Assembly (NCBI RefSeq): GCF_003515775.1
Contig: NZ_QWEI01000001.1
Location: 848,106 to 912,105, forward strand
Length of the DNA stretch: 64,000 bases
Direction: 5' to 3'
Source of the DNA: Ureibacillus yapensis
GTDB lineage: Bacteria; Bacillota; Bacilli; Bacillales_A; Planococcaceae
In this document: one piece after another, positions 38,514 through 46,714 of the stretch
Position numbering within the stretch: position 1 is the stretch's first letter
How the letters are laid out: the number at the start of each line of letters is the position of its first letter
Notes under the pieces: generated by a model
What the model was told of the DNA's origin: nothing
What the model saw: the letters and a program-made list of their open reading frames with translations, nothing else
The model's database searches: none
Made by a program: the position numbers and the translations under genes

Positions 38514-38699
38514 ATGCCAATTGTCACAGTAAAAATGCTTGAAGGCCGTACAGACGAACAGAAGAAAGCATTGGTTGAAAAAGTTACGGAGGCAGTCGTA
38601 GAAACTGTCAACGCTAAACCTGAAGCCGTTACAATCGTTATTGAAGAAATGGCCAAAAATCATTATGCTACCGGCGGAGTTCGCGTTTCCGATAAATAA
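38514..38699 (+). CDS. ywhB: 4-oxalocrotonate tautomerase family protein
   Basis: 61 residues. The N-terminal Pro that becomes residue 1 after Met removal (PIVTVKMLEGRTDEQK) is the catalytic base of the family. The C-terminus has the expected aromatic and small-residue pattern (HYATGGVRVSD). B. subtilis YwhB in the same neighbourhood is a homohexameric tautomerase with keto-enol activity on small test substrates; the physiological substrate is unknown. An AAGGAG site precedes the ATG. Confidence 0.9.
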   Translation: MPIVTVKMLEGRTDEQKKALVEKVTEAVVETVNAKPEAVTIVIEEMAKNHYATGGVRVSDK

Positions 38700-38712
38700 A
38701 ATCCTATTCTTT

Positions 38713-38752
38713 TGGACGATTTTCTCCTTGGATATTAGGAGGAATCGTCCTT
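38713..38752 (+). terminator. Terminator of the tautomerase gene
   Basis: GGACGATT and AATCGTCC pair across a loop with an inner CTCCT/AGGAG stem; TTTATC follows. Confidence 0.7.
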
Positions 38753-38877
38753 TATCATTTAATGCGCGCTATATTTTCTCCCGTCAATTATCCCCAATCA
38801 ATTCACTTCTACCTTCCCCACCATAAAACCACTCACACACTTACCAAGTACTCTCTAATAAAACAATATGCGAAAAA

Positions 38878-38913
38878 GCACCTCTCACCAAATCAACAAT
38901 CGGCAAGAGGTAC
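38878..38913 (-). terminator. Terminator of the HD-domain gene
   Basis: On the minus strand ACCTCTTGCC pairs with GGTGAGAGGT and is followed by GCTTTTT. Confidence 0.65.
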
Positions 38914-38919
38914 TATTTT

Positions 38920-40164
38920 CTACAATCGAATCTCTTTAGGATAATAAACTTTATAATCGGTTTTAATTTTTGTCGCAATTGCTTCGACAATATGGGACTG
39001 GTCGGATAGTTCACGGATTTCCCCTGTCGGCATTTCCAGGTAAATCGGGCTTTTCGTCGAGATGCCCGGCCGGTACATATCGTACGGAAGATCCGATGTA
39101 GAATCCGGGCTTACATAATACTCCGGGTCCAGCCCAATCGATTTGACCTGCTCAATCAGCCATGCATAACGCTCAGGCTCTTCCTCCGGATTTAAATCCA
39201 CATGCTCAAAGAGGTCCCGATTGACGAAACGTCTGCACAAGTCGCTGAGAATCGCATCTTCTTCTTCCATCCAAAACTGGAAGTAGGTTAGCATGATGCT
39301 TTCATCCAGTGCCAAATATTCTTCTAATGAAACACTATTGTTGAAAAATGGTTTGAAATGATATGGTTCAAATTTAAAGTGATAGCTTTCTTGATTTAAA
39401 TGTTTCGCCCGTTTTAAAATTTGATTTAAAATCGTCTCTGCACTCCGGGATACGGGATGGAAATAGATTTGTAAATACATTTGGTAACGGGACATGATAT
39501 AGTCTTCCACTGCATGCATGCCGCTCGATTTAATGACAATCAGATCCTTGCGCGGCCTCATGACCCGCAAAATGCGCCCCATGTCAAAATGTCCGTAGCT
39601 AACGCCGGTAAAATAAGCATCACGCTGTAAATAATCCATCCGATCTGCGTCGATTTGGCTTGAGATTAAACTTACGACCTGTTGATTGGTATAATTTTTA
39701 TCAATCACTTGGGCGACTCTTTCAGGGAACTCTCTTGAAACACGAATCAATACTTCATGGATTTCTGTATGGCCCAGCAATACTTTTCTCGTATATTCTT
39801 CATGGTTGGTACCGAACACATTTTCAAAGGCATGGGAGAATGGACCATGGCCCACATCGTGCAACAGTGCTGCACATAAGGCAAGAAGCCTTTCATTAGG
39901 ATCCCATTCTGGTCGGCCTTCAAATACATCGTCCACAATGCGTCTTACGATTTCATATACACCGAGCGAATGATTAAATCGACTATGCTCCGCCCCGTGA
40001 AATACTAGAAATGTAGTCCCTAACTGGCGGATTCTGCGTAGCCTTTGAAATTCTTTTGTTGCAATCAAATCCCAAATCACTCGATCACGCACATGTACGT
40101 ATCCATGAACAGGATCTTTGAATACTTTTTCTTCTACTAATTTAGCACTTGCGTAATCCTCCAT
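38920..40164 (-). CDS. ywfO: HD-domain phosphohydrolase (YwfO-like)
   Basis: 414 residues from the ATG at 40164, behind GAGGTG; the frame runs further upstream without support. Metal-binding HD motifs are EHSRFNHSLG (His60, His65) and HDVGHGPFSHAFE (H102, D103). The RMDYLQRDA segment is typical of dGTPase/SAMHD1-like proteins. It probably hydrolyses deoxynucleoside triphosphates or another phosphoester. The order after the tautomerase matches the B. subtilis ywhB to ywfO stretch. The C-terminal part includes YMSRYQMYLQIYFHPVSRSAE-type helices. Confidence 0.88.
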   Translation of the reverse strand: MEDYASAKLVEEKVFKDPVHGYVHVRDRVIWDLIATKEFQRLRRIRQLGTTFLVFHGAEHSRFNHSLGVYEIVRRIVDDVFEGRPEWDPNERLLALCAALLHDVGHGPFSHAFENVFGTNHEEYTRKVLLGHTEIHEVLIRVSREFPERVAQVIDKNYTNQQVVSLISSQIDADRMDYLQRDAYFTGVSYGHFDMGRILRVMRPRKDLIVIKSSGMHAVEDYIMSRYQMYLQIYFHPVSRSAETILNQILKRAKHLNQESYHFKFEPYHFKPFFNNSVSLEEYLALDESIMLTYFQFWMEEEDAILSDLCRRFVNRDLFEHVDLNPEEEPERYAWLIEQVKSIGLDPEYYVSPDSTSDLPYDMYRPGISTKSPIYLEMPTGEIRELSDQSHIVEAIATKIKTDYKVYYPKEIRL

Positions 40165-40310
40165 CGTCCGCACCTCACTCACATTTCCTACGCTCTTATG
40201 TCCATTATAGGTGAGTTTTCGAAGAATTACATCAAACTCGCCCAAATTGCCTTGTTCACCCAAAAAGAAAGGGATATCTTGCAGGCTTGCTTCCAAGATA
40301 TCCCTTCATA

Positions 40311-40532
40311 TTATTTAAGTTTTGCTTTTACTTTTTCCATTAACTCTTCTTCTGTTAATGCATTTACAGGTCGTCCATTTACGAAGGTAAATGTCTTTTT
40401 GCGTCCTGGACCACAATATGAATGACAGCCAATTTCAATCGTTGCATCTGGATCTAATTGTTTTAATTTCGGAATTAACGTTTTTAAATTAACGGCCTGA
40501 CATTCATCGCAAACTTTAAATTCGTTTGCCAT
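40311..40532 (-). CDS. DUF1450 (YuzB-like) protein
   Basis: 73 residues, cytoplasmic. It has the [11 protein letters not shown] motif plus an N-terminal CDEC pair, the cysteine pattern of DUF1450 proteins such as B. subtilis YuzB. These are thought to be small thioredoxin-like or iron-sulfur-like folds of unknown function. The C-terminal helix ([14 protein letters not shown]) is intact. GGGTTG is the nearest ribosome site-like sequence. The position next to rsfA is not seen in B. subtilis. Confidence 0.8.
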   Translation of the reverse strand: MANEFKVCDECQAVNLKTLIPKLKQLDPDATIEIGCHSYCGPGRKKTFTFVNGRPVNALTEEELMEKVKAKLK

Positions 40533-40765
40533 TTTGTCAACAACCCTTTCTATGGATGGTTTTATATGTTTGCTTCATTTTTACGATAAGGCATTTTGGT
40601 TTTTTAGTCTACCTGTTATTTTAGCCCTGAAAACCGTGCATATCAAGTGAAAAATAAGTGACTATATGCTTGAATGCTTGTCTCACTTTAATTATCTATC
40701 ATCATCTTAGTTTTGCCTCTAATTTATGTTTTAAGGAGAATTTGATATTAATATTGAAAATATTT

Positions 40766-40795
40766 GAATAAAATTGGGACTTCTTGGACACGATA
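40766..40795 (+). promoter_or_regulatory. SigF/SigG-like promoter of rsfA
   Basis: GAATA, 15 bp, GGACACGATA: close to forespore sigma-factor elements, 45 bp before the rsfA start. B. subtilis rsfA is forespore-expressed. Confidence 0.4.
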
Positions 40796-40839
40796 GTTTT
40801 AGAAATAACAAAACTATGAACTTTACAGGAGGTAATAAA

Positions 40840-41502
40840 ATGGTCAAAGTAAGACAAGATGCATGGCTAAAAGAGAACGATGAACTATTGGCAGAGGCAG
40901 TCATTCGACATGTGAAAGAAGGAAGCACCCAGTTAAACGCTTTTGAGGAAGCAGGTGATGCATTGAATCGGACAGCTGCCGCATGCGGTTTTCGCTGGAA
41001 TGCCGTTGTACGCCGTTTATATGAAAAAGATTTGGCAGAAGCGAAAAAAGAAAGAAAAGAAAGAATGAGAGTATTGGGCATGAATGGCAGACGCCGCACG
41101 CAAGGTGTTTATTTATTGCAAAATACACAAATAAACGAAGAAGTTAAATCCATTCCATTATCTGCTCTTAATCTAGATATCGTCATTGCTTATCTATTGC
41201 GTTTGCAGCACCAAAGCGGCAATGAAAACGAAGCAACGAAATGGAGACATATTGCCAATACGGCTACCGAAAAAATAAAAGAATTAGAAAATCAGCTACA
41301 GCGACTAGAACAAGAGAATAAAGCGATTCGCGAGGATTATGAACAATTCGTCCAGATTATGAACCGCGCTCGCAGACTTGTCACACTGGAAGAAGAAGAG
41401 CCGCGTGTTGCACCGGTGTTCAAAATGGAGAAAAACGGCAACCTTGTGGCAAACTATACTACCAATGGCGGCGAAAAAGAAAACATGGATGTGCCGAATT
41501 AA
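40840..41502 (+). CDS. rsfA: Prespore-specific transcription regulator RsfA
   Basis: 220 residues. An N-terminal Myb/SANT-like DNA-binding domain (VRQDAWLKENDELLAEAVIRHVKEG, then ACGFRWNAVVRRLY) is followed by a basic patch and a long coiled coil (about 140-185). This is the RsfA architecture, a modulator of SigF-dependent genes in the forespore. The ATG at 40840 is preceded by AGGAGGT; an extra 22 upstream codons are not used. Its genomic place beside lipL and hemQ matches B. subtilis. Confidence 0.93.
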   Translation: MVKVRQDAWLKENDELLAEAVIRHVKEGSTQLNAFEEAGDALNRTAAACGFRWNAVVRRLYEKDLAEAKKERKERMRVLGMNGRRRTQGVYLLQNTQINEEVKSIPLSALNLDIVIAYLLRLQHQSGNENEATKWRHIANTATEKIKELENQLQRLEQENKAIREDYEQFVQIMNRARRLVTLEEEEPRVAPVFKMEKNGNLVANYTTNGGEKENMDVPN

Positions 41503-41533
41503 GCACATCCGCGTTTTCCCTTACATAGGAAAC

Positions 41534-42367
41534 TCATTTTTTATGAAGCATTTTCTCATTGCGTTCGAGAACACGATTTAAGTAGAATCCATACAGTTCC
41601 AATTCTTCATCGGTCAATGGCTGGAGTTGTATGGTTTCGCAATTTTGCTGCAAAATCATTTGCAGCCGCAATACAGTCTCCGGTACAGTCAGCGGTTGAG
41701 ACAGCAATTCACTTAAACTGGCCATCACATGAGGAGTAATGTTCGGATAGGCAAATTTTGTTTTTTCGCCTTTTAAACTAATGCTATAAAACTCTTTGAT
41801 CAACTCTGCCCGCGCACTGCCGCTTCCCTCGATACATAAATAAATTTGGACGGCAACTCCCTGCCTTAAGCGGCGCTGGGATATACCCGCAAATTTCTTT
41901 CCATCTATACTTAAATCATACGATCCCGGGCAATAGGAACCGATAATTTCATAAGCTTCGATTCGATCCGCAGCTTCAGGGAATAAAAGCTTGATCAGGT
42001 CGACCATCACATCGTAGCCGTCATTTATGGAAATCGCGTTCTGTTGTTCGGATAAAACAACCGAAATATTCAGTATCCCGCTATCCAATACAACAGCGAG
42101 CCCACCGGAATTGCGGACAATTGCTTGATAGTTATTTGAATTGAGCAGCCCGATTCCCTCTTGAACAAATGGCAGACGATGATCTTGGATGCCAAGAACC
42201 ACGGTATTGTCGTGAACCCAAGTTCGCACCGTTGCAGGCGACTGCATCTGGCCAACCAATTGGCAAAGCGTATCATCCATCGCAAAGGATTCAAGGGGCG
42301 TTCTGGATTTCATGCTGATTGATTGATCGATCAAAAGCCATGATTTTTGTTGTAATAAAGGATGCAT
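41534..42367 (-). CDS. lipL: Octanoyl-[GcvH]:protein N-octanoyltransferase LipL
   Basis: 277 residues. It moves octanoyl groups from GcvH to the E2 subunits of lipoate-dependent dehydrogenases. The nucleophile is expected at Cys146 in SYCPGSYDLS, followed by KKFAGISQRR, the conserved lysine region. It shares the lipoate-ligase fold. The ATG at 42367 is preceded by AAGGAG. In B. subtilis pta lies between lipL and hemQ; here it is absent. The gene converges with rsfA with only 31 bp between their stop codons. Confidence 0.92.
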   Translation of the reverse strand: MHPLLQQKSWLLIDQSISMKSRTPLESFAMDDTLCQLVGQMQSPATVRTWVHDNTVVLGIQDHRLPFVQEGIGLLNSNNYQAIVRNSGGLAVVLDSGILNISVVLSEQQNAISINDGYDVMVDLIKLLFPEAADRIEAYEIIGSYCPGSYDLSIDGKKFAGISQRRLRQGVAVQIYLCIEGSGSARAELIKEFYSISLKGEKTKFAYPNITPHVMASLSELLSQPLTVPETVLRLQMILQQNCETIQLQPLTDEELELYGFYLNRVLERNEKMLHKK

Positions 42368-42597
42368 GTTATTACTCCTTAAATGATTAAATCTCTTTAT
42401 GCTAAGCATACACGAAAAGACCGAACTTCTTCAATGCTATAAGAAATGCGCAAGCGCCCTGCTTAGCTCCGAAAGCATTTTGGCATGCTGATGTCAAATT
42501 AGTGAACTTAGCCAAATCATGTCATTCTTGCAAGGAATTATTTTGGTTTTATGCTAAGATAAGTTTGAATGATGATCAATTGAGGAGTGTTGTCAAA

Positions 42598-43353
42598 ATG
42601 AATGAAGCAGCAATTACATTAGATGGCTGGTACTGTTTACATGATTTCCGTGCGATTGACTGGGCTTCCTGGAAATTAGTTTCTGCTGAAGAACGTTCAA
42701 AAGCAGTTGACGAATTCGTACAATATCTCGAAAAAGTAAATGAAGCACATGTTGCAAAAACAGGTTCACATGCTTTTTATTCCATTATCGGTCAAAAAGC
42801 GGATTTCATGCTCATGATTTTGCGTGAAACACCGGAAGAACTTCAAGAATTGGAAGCAGAATTCAATAAATTGGCAATTGCTGATTTCACGGTTCCTACT
42901 TATTCTTACGTGTCCGTAGTGGAGCTTTCAAACTACTTATCAAAAGATTCTGATGAAGATCCATATCAAAACCCGCATGTGCGTGCTCGTTTGTATCCGG
43001 AACTTCCGCGCTCCAAATATGTTTGCTTCTACCCGATGGACAAACGCCGCGAAGGCAACGACAACTGGTATATGCTGAGCATGGAGCAACGCCGTGAGTT
43101 AATGTATTCCCACGGTTTGATCGGCCGCAGCTATGCCGGTAAAATCAAACAAATCATTACGGGATCTGTTGGATTGGATGACCATGAATGGGGCGTCACT
43201 TTATTCTCCGATGATATGCTTCAATTCAAGAAAATTGTATATGAAATGCGTTTTGATGAAGTTTCCGCTCGTTACGGCGAATTCGGCGAGTTCCTGGTTG
43301 GAAACTTATTGGACAATGAAAAATTAGCCGCTTTCTTGGCAGTTAAAGAATAA
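42598..43353 (+). CDS. hemQ: Coproheme decarboxylase HemQ (ChdC)
   Basis: 251 residues. It decarboxylates coproheme III to heme b in the gram-positive heme pathway. From the ATG at 42598 (behind GAGGAG), Tyr145 falls in [10 protein letters not shown] and His172 in [10 protein letters not shown]. Both agree with the catalytic Tyr and proximal heme ligand known in the family. The frame is open 32 codons further up, but that part overlaps a promoter-like stretch. It is divergent from lipL. Confidence 0.95.
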   Translation: MNEAAITLDGWYCLHDFRAIDWASWKLVSAEERSKAVDEFVQYLEKVNEAHVAKTGSHAFYSIIGQKADFMLMILRETPEELQELEAEFNKLAIADFTVPTYSYVSVVELSNYLSKDSDEDPYQNPHVRARLYPELPRSKYVCFYPMDKRREGNDNWYMLSMEQRRELMYSHGLIGRSYAGKIKQIITGSVGLDDHEWGVTLFSDDMLQFKKIVYEMRFDEVSARYGEFGEFLVGNLLDNEKLAAFLAVKE

Positions 43354-43363
43354 ACTAAAAAAA

Positions 43364-43406
43364 ACGAGACTGAATCGACCTTGTTCGATTTTATGTCTCG
43401 TTTTTT
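43364..43406 (+). terminator. hemQ terminator
   Basis: AAACGAGAC and GTCTCGTTT pair across an inner AATCGA/TCGATT stem, followed by TTTT. It overlaps the end of the convergent small membrane gene. Confidence 0.8.
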
Positions 43407-43567
43407 TCTTCTTTTACTTTCAAAATGAGGATCACAATTTGAATAAAAAACCCCACAACCACCATCAACACAAACAAATACCAATGCAAAGGCTGCCCGT
43501 AAAAAGACGCAATAACAAACGAAACAATCGCGCTGATGATAATGGATACCCAAATTCCAATTTGCAT
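43391..43567 (-). CDS. Small two-helix membrane protein (58 aa)
   Basis: 58 residues starting MQIGIWVSIIISAIVSF behind GGAGTG. Two hydrophobic helices (about 3-22 and 30-49) are separated by the turn YGQPLHW. The tail is charged (KVKEEKNET). Its last codons lie inside the hemQ terminator. I do not recognise the family, and a role cannot be inferred. Confidence 0.6.
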   Translation of the reverse strand: MQIGIWVSIIISAIVSFVIASFYGQPLHWYLFVLMVVVGFFIQIVILILKVKEEKNET

Positions 43568-43761
43568 TGCACCCACTCCTAGTCTTGTAATGTAAAAATT
43601 ATTTCCCCTTTTCCGCTTTTTAATCAGTAACAAATCAACTTATATTTGCATTCATTGTTATGTAAAACTTCCAACATCTAGCACTCCAAAATTCCTCATC
43701 ATTTTTGATGTTTTTAATTCTGAAATCATCATACAGGCATAAAGTGTAATGAGGAGGTACG

Positions 43762-43906
43762 CCATTATCGCTGTCATCCTAGCAATGCAGCCAGAGTTGC
43801 CTTACTCGCCCGGATAACGCGTTGAAGCTATAGGTCGCGGGAGTTGTTGGAAGTAGGCAATGGGCAAAGCCGAATAACGGTCAATTGCCTTGAATTTAAA
43901 ATCTAA
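43762..43906 (+). pseudogene. cwlJ: Degraded N-terminal fragment of cwlJ
   Basis: The stretch just upstream of gerQ translates, across frames, into pieces of CwlJ, the spore-cortex hydrolase. The pieces are AIIAV, RVALLARITR, EAIGRG and LLEVGN...RITVNCLEFK. They line up in order with the first 50 or so residues of CwlJ (LLARL.RAEA.GEG....LLVGN...NR...NCLDFK). The start codon is lost (GAGGAGGTACGCC instead of a site plus ATG). At least two frameshifts and a stop occur, and everything after FK is missing. cwlJ-gerQ is the normal operon, so position supports the identification. Confidence 0.8.
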
Positions 43907-43927
43907 CATGAGAGAAAGGATGTTTTT

Positions 43928-44431
43928 TTGACGTATTGGAATTGGGGACAAATGGGGCAACCACAATATCAGACGGGACAGTATCCATCAGGGCAATATC
44001 AAGGCGGACAGTATCCATCAGGGCAATATCAAGGCGGACAGTATACGAACCCATCTGGACAAATGGGGCAAATGGGGCAAACAGGCCAGCCAACTATGCC
44101 TCCTACGTTTAGCGGCGGTGGGGATAGAGGCGGCGGCGCCACTATTCGAAATTTAACTGCCCCCACTTTCCGGGAAGAGTCCTATATCGAAAATATTCTA
44201 AGATTAAATCGAGGAAAAATTGCTGATTTTTACTTCACGGTTCCCCAAGCAACAGGAGCGAATATTCAAAGCAATACCGTAATAGTTCGCGGCTTTGTTG
44301 AAGAAGCCGGAAGAGATCACGCCATTATCCGTGAAGAAGCTACAGATCACCGCTTCTTATTCCCTATGATTTACTTTGACTATGCAGAATTTGACGAAGC
44401 ATTAACTTATTTAAATTCGCTTCCGAGATAA
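43928..44431 (+). CDS. gerQ: Spore coat germination protein GerQ
   Basis: 167 residues from a TTG start behind AAAGGATG. The N-terminal half is rich in Gln, Gly, Tyr and Pro, with a perfect 10-residue duplication ([10 protein letters not shown]). The C-terminal domain carries the family signature [14 protein letters not shown] (84-97) and [29 protein letters not shown]. GerQ is a coat protein cross-linked by transglutaminase and needed to localise CwlJ. Here cwlJ itself is a fragment, while gerQ looks intact. Confidence 0.93.
   Translation: MTYWNWGQMGQPQYQTGQYPSGQYQGGQYPSGQYQGGQYTNPSGQMGQMGQTGQPTMPPTFSGGGDRGGGATIRNLTAPTFREESYIENILRLNRGKIADFYFTVPQATGANIQSNTVIVRGFVEEAGRDHAIIREEATDHRFLFPMIYFDYAEFDEALTYLNSLPR
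43981..44040 (+). repeat. Perfect 30-bp direct duplication inside gerQ
   Basis: Positions 43981-44010 and 44011-44040 are identical, base for base. They encode the repeated Gln/Tyr-rich segment of GerQ. Identity at the third codon positions implies a recent duplication. Confidence 0.95.
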
Positions 44432-44470
44432 CTAAAAAAACCGATTATGCGCGGGCCACAATAATGTAGA

Positions 44471-44502
44471 ATCCACTTCAAAATCAAATGAAGTGGATTT
44501 TT
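44471..44502 (+). terminator. gerQ terminator
   Basis: AATCCACTTCA and TGAAGTGGATT pair, followed by TTTTATT. Confidence 0.85.
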
Positions 44503-44596
44503 TATTATTTTTATTAAAAATTCCATATCTCTAACCTAACTTTCCATATAATCCCTATCATGAGATAACAATGCAGGAAGCAAAACATAAATTGCA

Positions 44597-44695
44597 TTGC
44601 CTAACGAAGCAGAACCAGCAGCAGACAACACACCAACAGATGACTCAGTGGAAAATGCAACTTTGGAAAACGAAGCCGACAACAATGCTGTATAA
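44597..44695 (+). pseudogene. Possible C-terminal remnant of a surface protein
   Basis: An in-frame stretch of 32 codons reads LPNEAEPAADNTPTDDSVENA and on to a stop: a Glu/Asp/Asn/Thr/Pro-rich composition like the linker or tail of an exported protein. No ribosome site or proper start is seen. The rest of the gap (44503-44807) shows no gene. Confidence 0.3.
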
Positions 44696-44765
44696 CTCGT
44701 AAACCATCGCCATGGAACGATAGATTAGTTAAACCGTCTATTGTGATGCTGCATCAAAAAATAAG

Positions 44766-44801
44766 CGTACCAAATCAATGCGATTTGGTACGCTATTTGT
44801 G
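44766..44801 (-). terminator. DUF423 terminator
   Basis: On the minus strand AGCGTACCAAATC pairs with GATTTGGTACGCT, followed by TATTTTTT. Confidence 0.9.
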
Positions 44802-44807
44802 CTGGAA

Positions 44808-45188
44808 TTAGTTTTTATGTTTGGCAATTCCGACGATCAACAAAATCCACCCCGCCAAGAAAAATACACCGCCGATTGGTGTGATGGCTCCCAATATTGT
44901 CACTCCCGAAAGAGCCAGGATATATAAGCTTCCTGCAAAGAATAAAATCCCTAAATTCATGCAAACCGCAGCAATTTTCAGTTGTTTTGCTGAACCTGCA
45001 AGATTTGGGCTCCGCAAGATTCCAATACCCAATAATGCTGCAGCGTGGAACATTTGATATTGTACAGCTGTATCCCAAATACCTGTACTATAGTCATCAA
45101 GAATTTCTTTCAAAGCATGTGCACCAAACGCACCGAGGGCTACAGCTAAAAAGCCGTGAATTGCCGCTGAAATAATTGAACCTTTCAT
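44808..45188 (-). CDS. ywdK: DUF423 membrane protein (YwdK-like)
   Basis: 126 residues with four membrane helices. The DUF423 signature is AVALGAFGAHALKE near the N-terminus, then YQMFHAAALLGIG and ITPIGGVFFLAGW at the end. Two ATGs are adjacent; the second (45188) has better spacing to AAAGAGG. The family is widespread and of unknown function. It lies beside the ywdI, ung cluster as in B. subtilis. Confidence 0.87.
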   Translation of the reverse strand: MKGSIISAAIHGFLAVALGAFGAHALKEILDDYSTGIWDTAVQYQMFHAAALLGIGILRSPNLAGSAKQLKIAAVCMNLGILFFAGSLYILALSGVTILGAITPIGGVFFLAGWILLIVGIAKHKN

Positions 45189-45249
45189 CATTAAACCTCT
45201 TTCTTATGTATGACGTTTTTGACCAGTTCAACACGTATGTGGAACGGAT

Positions 45250-45555
45250 CTAAAAATCGAATAGGGATTCCCCATTTGCATCCTTCTCATCAAGCTTTTG
45301 TTCATTTAAAGAACTTGTACTTTGGATAATCTGTTGAGGTTGTGCGTATTGGATTGGCTGCATCGTTTGAGCTGGCCGGACGGCAGCTGCACTAATACGT
45401 GGTGAAGCTGGATTTTTTGTTTCATCGGTTAAGCCTACATTGCACAGTGCACGTATGGCGCTTAATTGTTCACGGATTTTTTGGTCATCCTTACTATTTT
45501 TCGTACTTGCTGCAAGCTGCTCAATTTCTTGCAATAATGTTTGGTAAGAAATCAT
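45250..45555 (-). CDS. ywdI: YwdI family protein (DUF5327)
   Basis: 101 residues. The first half is helical (SYQTLLQEIEQLAAS, DQKIREQLSAIRALCNVGL), and the second half is a low-complexity Gln/Pro/Ser linker that ends in ESLFDF. It matches the YwdI family of Bacillales, of unknown function. The ATG is 3 bases behind the stop of the cysteine-rich gene, with GGAGGAT inside that gene's end, so the two are probably co-translated. Confidence 0.75.
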   Translation of the reverse strand: MISYQTLLQEIEQLAASTKNSKDDQKIREQLSAIRALCNVGLTDETKNPASPRISAAAVRPAQTMQPIQYAQPQQIIQSTSSLNEQKLDEKDANGESLFDF

Positions 45556-45558
45556 GTT

Positions 45559-45735
45559 CTACCGATCCTCCAATGTTTTTTTGGGCATAAACTGCATACA
45601 ATCAAGACCCGACGATTGTTTGACGACCAAGGAAGGAAGCTGCTTTGTTTTAAAGTTATAAGCCTTGCATCCACGAGGATTGCGCTGATCCCATGTTACA
45701 TGAAAATATTGGCACTTAAAGCAATTTACCGTCAT
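45559..45735 (-). CDS. Small cysteine-rich protein (58 aa) between ung and ywdI
   Basis: Starts MTVNCFKCQYFHVTW and contains four cysteines (5, 8, 23, 46) in a CxxC...C...C pattern that suggests one bound zinc or iron. It ends SSGLDCMQFMPKKTLEDR. The stop is followed after 3 bases by the ywdI start. A similar short conserved protein is often found next to ung in Bacillales; no function is known to me. The ribosome site upstream of the ATG is AGAGGGG, some 10 bases off. Confidence 0.75.
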   Translation of the reverse strand: MTVNCFKCQYFHVTWDQRNPRGCKAYNFKTKQLPSLVVKQSSGLDCMQFMPKKTLEDR

Positions 45736-45800
45736 CTATGCTTCCCCTCTTTCTATTCAATTTACCAGATTTCAAAAATGGTGAAAAGGTTTGAGACCAT

Positions 45801-46484
45801 TTACCTTTCCTCCAGACACCAATTGATGGGCTCATTCCCCCACTCGATCAGTTGGTGATTTATTTTGGAGAATGGTTGGCTTCCGAAAAAACCTCTGTGC
45901 GCGCTTAAAGGGCTGGGGTGTGGGGCTTGAAGAATAACATGGTGTCCCCCTGCCTTTTCTATAATCGTTTGTTTCGTTTGAGCAGGTTTGCCCCATAAAA
46001 CGAAAATGATTGGCTCTTGGCGTTCAGCCAATTTTTCGATCACGGCATCCGTAAACTTTTCCCAACCTTTCCCTTTGTGGGAATTGGCTTCACCTTTTCG
46101 TACCGTCAACACTGTATTTAATAAGAATACACCCTGTTTTGCCCATTTCATTAAGTAGCCATCTTTCGGAATGGGACATCCTAGGTCATTTTGCAATTCT
46201 TTTAATATATTTCTCAAACTTGGTGGATGTGGAACCCCCTTTTTTACGGAGAAGCTCATACCATGGGCTTGCCCTGGTCCGTGATAGGGGTCTTGCCCAA
46301 GAATGACAACCTTCACTTCCTGATATGGAACAGAATAAAACGCACTCATGACTTCTTCTTTTGGTGGATATACTGTGGATATCTTGTATTGCTCGGCAAC
46401 ATATTGCTTCAGCTTTATGTAGTATGGTTTTTCGAATTCATCTTGCAGCACTTCTTGCCAATCATTATCAAATACTTTTGCCAT
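45801..46484 (-). CDS. ung: Uracil-DNA glycosylase
   Basis: 227 residues. It removes uracil from DNA, the first step of base excision repair. Family 1 motifs are intact: the water-activating GQDPYHG, the VFLLNTVLTVR loop, and the DNA-intercalating HPSPLSAHRGFFG. The start is ATG 46484, behind GTGAGGTG. It heads a minus-strand cluster with the cysteine-rich protein and ywdI. The B. subtilis orthologue (ywdG) is in the same place. Confidence 0.97.
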   Translation of the reverse strand: MAKVFDNDWQEVLQDEFEKPYYIKLKQYVAEQYKISTVYPPKEEVMSAFYSVPYQEVKVVILGQDPYHGPGQAHGMSFSVKKGVPHPPSLRNILKELQNDLGCPIPKDGYLMKWAKQGVFLLNTVLTVRKGEANSHKGKGWEKFTDAVIEKLAERQEPIIFVLWGKPAQTKQTIIEKAGGHHVILQAPHPSPLSAHRGFFGSQPFSKINHQLIEWGNEPINWCLEER

Positions 46485-46714
46485 TGTTTTGCACCTCACT
46501 TTTTAAACTAAGTTATTATGGGATTCGTTTCAAGAGATGATTTTTTTATTGATTCACCAAATAGGCAAGATTCTCATTATGAACCTTCCCCCATCAATGA
46601 TTCACAAAACACTGACCTTATAATACGCATGGAAACTGGCCATTCTTATAAAGTCAGATTTATATTATACTTTATACTATTAAACTTATTACAGCAATAA
46701 AGGAGATAAGTAAA

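Noticed and set aside
46518-46700. 60-residue plus-strand ORF upstream of pdxK
   Set aside because: No ribosome site; the region is the promoter area between the divergent ung and pdxK, and the product looks random.
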